The translations under genes and the position numbers were made by a program. The notes under the pieces were generated by a model. The model saw only the letters and a program-made list of their open reading frames with translations. It was not told the DNA's origin and made no database searches. Below are positions 1-10,800 of a DNA stretch of 64,000 nucleotides, piece by piece. Origin of the DNA: Eretmocerus hayati (Eukaryota; Arthropoda; Insecta; Hymenoptera; Aphelinidae); NCBI GenBank assembly GCA_029851415.1, contig CM056744.1, forward strand, positions 62,738,172 through 62,802,171, written 5' to 3'. Position 1 is the first letter of the stretch. Each line of letters begins with the position of its first letter.

Positions 1-1456
1 AGAGTACCCCTACTCCTCGACCTTTCAGCTTTTCTTCAAGAGAGCTAAAGGAAACATCAATTTTCACCTGCTGGGACGAGGACACGAGTCAAGGTATGTG
101 AACCAAACATTTTTTTTTTATGAAACGTTGAATATTTTCCAACCATTTTCCGAAGAGTTCGGCCCTTATTATTTAATCGTTTATCAAATATCGATCTTTC
201 GAAAAAAATGGTATCTCCGGTTCAAAGGGTCGTGAAGCAATGTCTCTCCTTCGAAATTTAGAGCAGAACTAATACTACAAGATCCAAAAACGAATTTTTC
301 CATATATCCATTATCCGCGGAATCGAGCGAAAAATGAAATCGAGAAATCCCGATTTTTCTAAACAATTGGCCTCAGAGGCTCATTGTTGTAACAAAGTGA
401 CCAGTTTTACGATTGCATTTCGTAGTTGGAGGTTCCAGGAAGCTGTCTGATTTTTTGCGACAACTTTAGTGCACTTGGAAAATTTTCACGACTATTGCAA
501 AAAACAACTATCTGGGGAAATAATTAGAATCGCGTCAATGTCTATTGACCGATTGCTCTGATTTTTCTCTTCAATATAGTACTCTGTGGGGTCTACATCT
601 TCCAGCAAGTACACATCGATCCATTGATTTTCCTTGAAATGGAAAATGAAGGGAATATTTGACATATTTTAGCTTTGTTGCCAATTATCTCGAGTCAGGT
701 AAAAGTTTGACACATGGTTTTTTTTCAGAAATTTAGAGGATTCCATTGCCTATAACATACTACCATAAGAAACAATACAAAAATTATAACCACTCCCCGA
801 CATGCAAAATAATGGAAAAGAATACGAAATTTTTCACTATTTTGTTGTTGTAATTTTTCCACACCCCTGGAGTTGTTCCATTTTATGGAGGTTGTTCACT
901 AGGGTACTCCGCACCCAAGAAAAAATAAAATTCCTTTAGCAGTCACGCGTAGTTCGAAGTCTAGAATTACTGGCCTATATTCAACGATTCTGCCATGGTC
1001 TCACGAGATCTCTTTTGATGAGCTGCAATAGTATGTCTTTCCTTTTCCAACGATTGCCGAAAAAAATAATGCATTCATTAGAATGTTGATTGTCTTATGA
1101 GAATTTAATGGAAGGGTACACATATTTTCGGAGTTCTCTAAATTATTAGTATTATACGGCTCATTCATTACACAACTCATGAAAGTACCCATAAATACAT
1201 TCTATATTGTGCTGAACTGAGCATTCTGATAGCTTAGATACTCCAAACATCAAACTCAACCTCAAAAAAGCATCAACTATCAAAATTGAGGTTGGTGCAT
1301 ATTCTATCAGTGAGCATATCTCTGCTTGGAGGTATGTATTTGAAGGGTCAAGGGCAACTTCTTGTATTGAGCGGATGAGAGAATCCATCCTATTATAAAT
1401 TCTGAAATGATATTCATCAATGAATTGACCAATTCATTGATGACTAGCGTAATGCC
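1..1456. other. Intergenic DNA, no gene seen
   Basis: No coding region, splice pattern or known repeat could be supported here. About 1110-1260 is a diverged inverted copy of 22600-22740: both contain an AGGGTACACA start, a GTACCCATAAA block and a GGTAGCT/GATAGCTTA block in the same order. It is therefore probably an old dispersed repeat. Short open frames are at chance length for AT-rich DNA. Confidence 0.5.
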
Positions 1457-2400
1457 TCGCGTTGCTCGGCCTGTAAGAGTTCCCGAGAGGCGTATTAGAT
1501 TCTCAGAATGCTCTTCCAAATCAAATGAAGATATGTTCTGTACCCTTTTGCTTTCTCGAAGGCAGAGGGTTGTATTCGTGACAAGAGATTTTTCTTCAAT
1601 TTTTCCACTCAAACCCATTTTGTATCCTAAAAATCTTTACTTAATGGGATTCGGTCTCAACCATTCTCTTCTCCTCGCCGGAATTTTTCGATTGTAGGTC
1701 ACCCTTTTCCGTCCACGATCATCCACTCCACTCAAAACATTCATCTTTGTCCGTCACTGCCTGTGTGTATGTGTGTGTGTGTTCGTATGAGCATTACTCT
1801 ATCTCTTCAATCGATCCTTCTGAAATTTTTATGAGTCATAGAGGACCACGTCAGGATGTGTTGCATGAATTTACACCTCATTGTATCAAACAATTCACGA
1901 CTTATGCGTCTTGAACAACAAAAATGAGAAAAATGTCGAAAATCCTATAATTTCATTTACAAATATTCCTTTCCACAACTTTCATACCAAACTTTCTGTC
2001 ACTTAAACACTCATTTTTTGTCCATTCTCTCTCACTTGGTTGATATGTATTTCCCATTTTTATTCATTCACATCATTCAAATCACAATTTCTTCACCATG
2101 TGAGACAAAATCACTTTTTATTTTTTCCTCATACATTTTTCCAAAATTCTGTATTAACCAATCGATCTATCGTGCGAACAGCAACATTTTATGTCTCATA
2201 AAGTCATTTTAGAAGATATTTTCCAAAAACTGAAATCAATTTTTATATATTGCGTCAAGTGATGGTATTTTTCATGGCCTCCATGAGTTCAAAACCACGT
2301 GGAAAACCATCGCTTAACTAAATAACTCATTTGATTTGGAAGAGCATTTTGAAAAACTGATACGCCTCTCGGGAACACTTACAAGCCGAGCAACGCGATA
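1457..2400. repeat. Small foldback element (inverted repeats of about 75 bp)
   Basis: The 1457-1530 arm (GCGTTGCTCGGC, TTCCCGAGAGGCGTAT, CTCTTCCAAATCAAATG) returns in reverse complement at 2329-2399 with few mismatches. The interior is AT-rich and has no ORF. This is a non-autonomous inverted-repeat element of unknown superfamily. No clear target duplication was found. Confidence 0.55.
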
Positions 2401-3543
2401 CGTCAGTACAAAATTATACGACTAAAAAATATCGTGTTCAGACAATTATATTTCACATTCAAATAGTTTACAAATGAAAGGCCTTCAATCTAATGTAGAT
2501 GCAAGAAATACGGATCACCTAACGTTAGATTCCAAACAATATTCCGTAAAAAAGAAACATTGTAAAACTTGAATCACACTTCCACGAGAGACTGATCATT
2601 ATAACGACCACTTTTTTTCTTCCTTGAGTTTTACGAAAGCAAATTCGCTTAGGTTTCGCGAATTTTTCATAAATTTGACTCAAAATATGATTTTCGTCAA
2701 GCTTTACATCACAACAGAGTCAATGGTTGTTTATAAATTTCTGGTATAAGAAACATATACAGAAAATTCATAGTTTATACGTCAGAATTTACTCGTTCCT
2801 TATAAATTTCACCCAATTTTACACATGATCCAATATATGAGAAATGTTGAAGTTGTTGATTATGAAAATTAAGTTCTCATTTAAAATTTCCAAATAGCGA
2901 ATCACAGATAGCAGTCACAATTTGAGAATTTTCTGTGGCTGGCACGAATTTTCTCCACAAAATCCTTTGAAGTCCTTGACTACAAGTATAAATTTGAATC
3001 TTAAATATACACATCAACTAATTCAAGATGGGCACCCAAATTCCCAAAATTCCTCGGATCTTGCTGACAATTTCATCTCAAGAATCTTGATAGCGTTAAT
3101 TGTGTTATCCAAAATAGATTCCGTCGCTCTGCAATTTTAAGATCTAACTCTATGAATGAATTTCGACTCCATGAAACTTTTATCGATAAGCGTTTTAGAT
3201 TTTGATCAAAGAAAAATATTTGAATCGTCTTCCTAATCTTCTTTTTATGTAAATGTTGAAGAAATTGAAATCGAATTCAAGGTCGCGGTTATCCACATGT
3301 TCAAAATGTTGCTCAATTTTGACTCAATAAATTAAACCGTCATCTTGCTTTTGGTTCGGAAATTACGGTTGGAACTTCTTGTACGTATTACGAGGTATGT
3401 AAAGATTGATTCCAAACAAATTTATAGAGTTAAGTCCATTTGGAACTATACGTTATGGTTACCGATGACGCAATTTTCGTTAAGATAACAAGAAGGATAA
3501 CGATACTTCGTATGTATCTATGTATGATCGTTGGATGTATAAT
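2401..3543. other. Intergenic DNA, nothing recognised
   Basis: AT-rich sequence with short chance ORFs only. No repeat boundary, RNA gene or splice pattern was recognised. Confidence 0.5.
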
Positions 3544-3770
3544 CGCACTGTAAAAGAAATTTCTAAAAACCTTCCATCAATTGGCCGAATGAAAAATTCA
3601 ACCAGCTGGTTGAATAAGAATTCAACAATTCGGTTGAAAATGTTACCAGTTTGGTCGAAAATTTAACCAGTTCCTCCTATCAATTGGTTGAATCATCCGT
3701 TCAACCAGCTGATTGAATTTACCATTTAACTACTTAATTGAAGTTTCTTGGGCAAATTTTTTATAGTGCG
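3544..3770. mobile_element. MITE built of AACCA/TTGGTT repeats
   Basis: The ends form a short terminal inverted repeat: CGCACTGTAAAA on the left and the complement of CGCACTATAAAA on the right. The interior is a series of degenerate inverted AACCAGCTGGTTGAAT-type units. Closely similar TTAACCAATTGGTTAAAT material lies on both sides of the LTR retrotransposon (5097-5165 and 11741-11890), so the family has at least two copies here. It has no coding capacity. Confidence 0.55.
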
Positions 3771-4516
3771 GTGTATATGTAAGTTTGGATGGCGTATACT
3801 GAATTGAAAGCTCTGAATTTCCACGTTCTTCCGACATACTTATTCGAATGTACACACACACATACTTCAATGTCTAGAGCCGAACCCACGTAAGTCATTC
3901 ATCAATCCAACACCATTCATTTATGACATAAAGAACATCTTAAGAATATTTCAAAATCTATTAATTTCTCTTTTCATCGCACTCACACACATACGCACAC
4001 ACACACACACACACACTTAAACCCACACATACGTCCACACACCCGTTCATACAAACACGCACCCCAACCCCATCTCACAAATATCCACTTATCCGCTTTC
4101 CTAGTAACACACACTTATATACACGTATACACAGGCATGAACTTCACACATAAACAGAGAATGTAATACGTCATTAATCACCCGCGGCATCATATAACCG
4201 ACACATAAAATCATTGGCGCCAATGTGGCCTCAGTTTATGCTATATATATTTTACGGTATCTACATATCAGAGAGTGGGGGAAATGCCTAATAGCATGCG
4301 CTTTTTGCTGGCTCTATAGTTTATCTTCCCCCCCCCCACTTGCATCACCGCATACCGATGATATCTATTTTGTATCGGTTGGGATGAGGGAGGGGATAAC
4401 ACATATCCTGATGCGCTGATTAACTGAAGAGCTCAGTCTTCCACTTGCTTTCCTCGCGGACACACCGGTGCGTTGGAAATTTGGGGAAGATTGGAGAATG
4501 TAGTACTATATCTAAG
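3771..4516. other. CA microsatellites and possible first exon of the downstream gene
   Basis: Contains imperfect (CA)n between 3983 and 4016 and other CA-rich DNA. The 3' part may be the first exon of the transcript described next, because a donor-like AAG/GTGAAT ends at 4516. No promoter could be fixed; a TATATATATT run at about 4241-4252 is a weak candidate. A C-run lies at 4328-4337. Confidence 0.3.
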
Positions 4517-4603
4517 GTGAATAACATGCGGAATATTTATTTATATTTAAATTGAAATAAGATCATTTATATAATGCTTGATATATGAATTTAATTTTTT
4601 TAG

Positions 4604-4703
4604 ATGTGTAACATGATGACACTGTAATAAGCAGCTCGCATGAAAAAGATCCACCAGATGGATCATTGGAAACTCATCAATCAGTATTTCACGGATCTAA
4701 TAA
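4604..4703 (+). other. Putative internal exon (5' leader or short ORF)
   Basis: Bounded by a polypyrimidine acceptor (AATTTTTTTAG, ending 4603) and a good donor (GTGAGT from 4704). An ATG at 4640 opens a 21-codon frame that crosses the donor in phase 1. The next exon begins after tandem acceptors ACAG/GCAG (ending 4813 and 4817). With either acceptor the frame stops inside that exon, at 4852 or about 4912. It therefore looks like an upstream ORF or a decayed coding exon. Flanking introns are 87 bp (4517-4603) and 110 bp (4704-4813). Confidence 0.35.
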
Positions 4704-4866
4704 GTGAGTTGAATTTTTGAAATTATATTCCATCAATATTATAAGTATTCACTCCATAGATATAATGAACATATACAGATATAATACATATGATAATTCT
4801 CTATAATTTACAGGCAGTAGAGCTGTTGAACCAGCAACAAAACGAAGTCGGTAGAACGAAAGGAAG

Positions 4867-7800
4867 ATGGGAGACAACATCTATTCATCCCAAGGAAGAA
4901 ACAAGGCGGCAATAATAAGATCCATGAAACGGATTAAGGGGTAAGTAATATTTAAATTACATTTCAAATGCATGTATTTGAGATTACATTCTGTCTCTAG
5001 GATATCTTCACGAGGCGATGTAAACTCATGAGAATGTAGTATTACCTAAATTCATGAATATTACGAAAATATTTTCGTATTATTCATGAAGACTTTAACC
5101 AATTGGTTAAATGAAAGATCTCCTGATTGGTTGGATAAAGAACTTAATTATTTGATAGCATTATCTGTGACGGCTGCTAGATTTGCTTAGTTAATTTAGC
5201 CGCACATGCTGGGCTGTGTGCAATGCCCAGCAAATTTGTATATAATAATTGTAACTGGAACTCTGCATCTGCTGCTACTACTGCATATCCATATAGATGT
5301 ATATATTGCTGCTATTGCGCGCGAGAGAGATTGAGTATGGAGCGCGCCAAATAACAAAGCATGATTTTAAGATAAATAATAATGATAGGATTTATTCAAT
5401 AAATAAACATGGTGCATACGAGCACATCGAACGCGAGCACGAAGAGAGCAAAGGGTGAAGCCCCAAACAGAGAGAGAGCAATTCAAGGCTGTACTCACAA
5501 ATTATATATTGGCTATCGGCCGCTCGCATGATAATAATTGTTCTAATCGGACGATGTCCAGGACGCAGGTATCGGTCGCACGCAAGGTTGATCTGGACCG
5601 CCGGACAATCATCCTCTCGAGCACGTCGCCAGGGTATTCGATCAGGAGCTGGTGCACACGCGGCGCGGGCACGAGGAAATTGCGGAAAGCGCGGGATATT
5701 GCTCCGGTCGCGGCCACATGGTCTGCTCGGTAGGACGGGCGAACAGAGTCTGAATTTGGCGCAACGCGCGATGCCGGTCAGCTAATTAGCATGGACACGA
5801 GGGGTGCGGTGCGGCGATTCTAAAGGCTCGATGATATGATGGTTCGCGACAAACGCGTGATCCTACTGTCTCTCTCTCTCTTACACATGTAACTTACTGC
5901 TCTCTCCTCGGATGCTCTGCTACATTCTGTAAGAAAGTTATATGATTACATTGATTAGGAACAGGAGAGAGAGATGATGGTTGGGATTATCTACTCAACC
6001 GTCACACCCCTCCCCCAGACGCTGTTTAGCCGGATGGCGTAGCAGCTCGAGAAATATTCTCTCTCTATCTGGGCCATGGATGGAATGAAATGGTCCGAAA
6101 TCAACGTAGACTGATTTGAAAATTGAAATTGAGAAAAGAAAATTGTAAATTCTTTACAAAGAACGTGAAAGATGAGATTGAAAAGAAATTTCCTAAGGGA
6201 AAGCATGAAGTAACTGAATGATTGTGATTCTGGTCAAGTCACTCGATTGCTCTCTTGAACGGAAATTTAGACTTATCGCTAACATCCATCCATTCAAACT
6301 TTAGATTATGAATAATTGTACTTGAATCGTACGAATAAACTTCTCAAATTTTTCAAAACAAAAAGAATAATTGAACTATGATGATAATAAGATTGAATGA
6401 CTAATCATCCAAAAAAAGGATTATGAAGAAAATTATTAAATATCCTGAGTGACGAAAATTGTCTAATTTGTGCTTCACAAAAATTTGCACTAATTGATTG
6501 ACTGGATACAAAATAAATTATCAGATTTCGATTTTAATACTGAGAATTAAAATAATACTCAACTCGTACGTTTTCGTGCTGATTATTATTAGCGACTAAT
6601 GTGAAAAAATTTTAAGGAATAAATAAATACGAATTACTGATCGGTCGTAGACTTGAAAATATTCTACAAAAATAGCAATCCTTATGTACTAATATCATCC
6701 ATCCACTCTTCTACGGATCGGCCGGGAACCTATCTTATTGATTTCAACGAGCACATTGGTATGAAGTGATGGGGAAAGTAACATGGCTAGAAAATTTGCC
6801 AGACAAAACAATGCAGACTAAAAATAATAATCATCGATCGATTGACCTAGCTAACGATCCTAATTCGATTGTAATACTAAGTTTTCCTCATTCGAAAGAA
6901 AAAACTAAATCTAACACTTCACTGAAAAAGTCTTGTCAGCAATAGTACTGATCGGCGCAAAGTCGAACGGACACAACACACACCGAGTGAGACTCGCGCG
7001 CACACACCCGTCGCCGTCCATCGATGAATCTCCCGCAGGAATGATGTCGACCTCAGCTTCGGTTTGTGGTACACCGACGTCATCCTCTCGTACTGGTTGC
7101 TCCTGCACCTTGGTTCGATGAAATTTTCCTCCTCCAGGGCCAGACTCTCGTTCTAGATTGGTCAAATTGACATGACTCGGTCGAGATGACCTCAAAAGTC
7201 CTCTTGGAATCATTTGCAATTGTTCACTTATGCTAGCGAAATGAATCCTTCTTGACTCTAACTCGGACGAACAGTTATTGTCCATCTGAAGAAAATCTTT
7301 AGAAATGCTTTCGTCGAACGACTCAGTCTGCGTGGAAAACATAATCCGGTGCAGTGAGACATTTCGAATACGAACATTCTGAATTGATTCGGTCGAATGA
7401 CTGTGACCGTCTCTCGTGTACATTTTGTGCGCAGAGAACGCGTAATTCATGCACGCATTTGTATTTGGCAATATATCCACAGATGTTGAAAATAGATATT
7501 GATGCGCTGATGGGAATTTGGAGCATGATGGTCTCAGAGACTGATTCACTCCTTTCGCTATGGTCGTAATTGAATCAAAAGTTTGATCAGAATGATCTCT
7601 CTGCATTAGGCAATCGTGAGCACTACTGTCCGTCTTGATCATTTTAGAAACGAGATAATTGTGTTGATCAAACGAACGAGGAATATCAAGTCCGATGATG
7701 TGCTCATTTGCTTCTGCGAGATTGAATTCTGAAATGTGGACTACAGATGGATCCAAGTCATTGGAATGTTGACTTTCTGATCTAGCATTATCAGCCTTGT

Positions 7801-10800
7801 CATGAGATGTAAAAATTGCCTCCTTGATAGATGAATTCTGAGCAGCTGATTTGACGGATGAAGAGCTTGAAGGGCCCATCTCGTTCTTTGTCAGTGTAAA
7901 TTTGCAAGACTCAGGAATTTTTTCAGGAGCATGTGCAAAATTTGCTACCAAAAATCGGTCGCAGGGAACGATCTCGACACAAATTGAGAATTTATTGCAC
8001 AAATTGACATTTGTCCATTGCAATCCAGCCCGCACGAGTGATTGTGCTGATTGGCTAGATGCCAAGTGATATAATTGGCTTCGATGGTTTGCTAAATAGA
8101 AGTCTAATACATGACAGGATTGTGAATTAATTGGTCCATCCAAAGATGTTGATTTTCTGTTTCTATATTTGCTATATGTAGCAAACGGGATTCGGACGAT
8201 AATATTGTCCAAGGAATTATTCGGAAGTACTGCAACTGCGTGATTCTTCCGGCGAAATATGGAATTTTTGACTGAATAGTGTGCATGATTAGGTTTGACT
8301 TGGCACTGTAATTGGGATTTTGAGAAATCAAAATGATGATTTGAGCGTATCCACCATAGCTCACGCCATTCATGCCCAAATTGGTCGACATAATCAAGTC
8401 CAACGACTGGCAATGAATCAAAAATTGCGTTTGATTGAGCAGTGTGAATTTCCGTCAATACAGACGAATAAGGTCTTTGCTCTGATGAATCATAATTTGA
8501 TGAAAAGTTATGATGAGGTATTTGAATATTTCGACTCTCGACCGAAAAAAAATTTGGACAATGCGAACCACCCCTCCCCCTGAGACGACAAGGCTCTGTA
8601 ATGGGGGTCAAATTGAATTGCGTACTTGTTGCAGATTCGTGCATACACAATGAGCACGTACAACTATCCGCACAATGTGGGTGTGATCTTAATCTGTCGA
8701 AGTTATCTACAGGAACTTGATTCGAAGTTGAATTGGAAGTTGTAAGGGAACTTTGACTAAAATTGTCAGATTGATGTAATCCATGGTCATCCTTCTGTTG
8801 ATTGGTAGTGATGGTAATTTGCGCGCGCGCGGATGTCTCACTTTCTTGATTACGCGATAATCGACTCTTGAAGTCTATAACCCATTCATTGAGCATCGCA
8901 TCTCGGTGATTTCTAAGCGCAGCGTCGCTATGGAAATTTCCATTTTCTACAAAATCATCGATTTCATAATTGCCTGCGAAGCGTCGCAATAAACGTGGCA
9001 ATGTTACATTTTTGAGCTCAAGCTTCGTGAGCATAATTTGCCATCCATCGTCCGAAAGACTAGTAATATATTTCAGTAATGAGGGTAAATCCTCTGAATT
9101 TATGATATTTGGATTCATAATGGCATAAAAAAAATTCTGAGAAAAAGTGAAAAAAAATTGTTTTAAAATTCTCTATTGTTCACCTAACTATCGGAACATT
9201 AACCAGAAATATTCAATTTTGAGTCGACTGTATCTCGAACACAGAGATTGAGGACGGTGTCTTCAGTCTGCGAACTAAGCATGACCAACCGAACTACACT
9301 AAATAATCGGCTTGTTCGTTTAGAAAGTCTCACAGTTGCGAAAAAAAAAAAATATTGATTTAATTCATCGCAGAAATTTTATAAAATGATTTCAAATATG
9401 AACTTATTTCCATGATTCGATTCTGGAGATTGAGGAATTTTCAAATTTTCGGAACGATTAGTCCAAATTGGATTGGAAATTGGCAATATTTTAAATTTTC
9501 AGTTGACTATTGATTTCGTAAACATTGATTCTGTAACTCATGGAGTTACACTTGTACATCTCGATGGTACGATTTCGATTTCAGGAACGGTTGATGACCT
9601 TATTTGAACGGCACGTGTATTGAGTATTCACTCGAACGCCATCCCATACACATACTAGCATACAGTTGCTCATACATACAGGGATTTTACGATTTTTCGG
9701 ACGATAATATCTACGAAAGTCCATGAATGATCACTTTGTTTATGCAAAAATAAAAATTATTTGATTTCTCACTCGAATATTTGCACTGAAAACAAACTAT
9801 GTTGAGCGGATATTATTGTTATTAATTTTAAATCAATCTTTCTAATCCAAATCGGACGAAAATGAGCAAGCTAATTCGCGCTTTCACAAGGCGTCAGTGA
9901 TTTGAAAAAAATTTTAATTTAATTTGGACGATCGTATATATATCACCCGGAGACTCTTTCGCACTTGATTCGCGAATTTTGGGAAAATTTCATACACTCT
10001 TGATATCCGCTGACATCAAGTTTTCATACACTGCACACTGTGCTATAACTATATATACGCACGATTGTAATGTCACTCTACTCAATACATACGCACTACA
10101 CTATACCTATATATACGCGTATGCTCATCTTATGCCACGCATTGGCCTGTGCACTCACTGATTTATACATCAATTGCACTACACATTGTTCATATTCATT
10201 ACTGCATGCAAACACTACAGTAATACTTTAAATGAGTATGAGAGGCTATATATCGGACGATTCGATTGTCCATCTCTCTCACTCCTATGATATAATTTTT
10301 CGAACATAAAATCGTTCGAAACGCGAGCTAACGTCTGACCGCGACTTTGTTTACTTTCCGCCCCTTCGCACTGGGCTTAGATTCCGATCGCGCGACACTC
10401 ACACTCATGTATCGAATTCGCTCACGGGCGACTCTAATATCCAACTCTCTCGGTGCAGCAGACTAATATATTTGAATTTCGATTTGAAAAGGAAAAATTT
10501 TTGATTTGCAGCAGCAGAAGGAATTGGATTAATTTTGGGATTTTTTGGTCGAACGCCAATGTGACGCACACGGTATAATTTCACAGAGATTTTGGTGAAT
10601 TTCTCTCTGGGCACCGATGTGACGCGCACAATACAACAAAAATTTAATTTGCAACATATAAATTTAAATGCGCAGAGAAGATAATGCTTAAATGATTTGA
10701 TGATTTTATTTTTAAAGTTCTTTTTGTCTGGCGCCAATGTGACGCGCACAAACTGATTTTAACTGAATTTGAATGAGCAGCAGGGAAATGATTTTGATTG

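Noticed and set aside
3983..4140. CA-rich stretch as a tandem gene repeat or CRISPR-like array
   Set aside because: Only dinucleotide microsatellite and low-complexity DNA; no regular repeat-spacer structure.
4211..4226. TTGGCGCCAATGTGGC near the first exon, identical to the LTR element's leader repeats
   Set aside because: A 16-bp match outside the element with no neighbouring similarity. GGCGCC is palindromic and the match is most likely chance.
5455..5785. Arg-rich frames inside each LTR (also 11189-11467)
   Set aside because: Identical because the LTRs are identical. No start context or family; GC-rich LTR sequence produces open frames.
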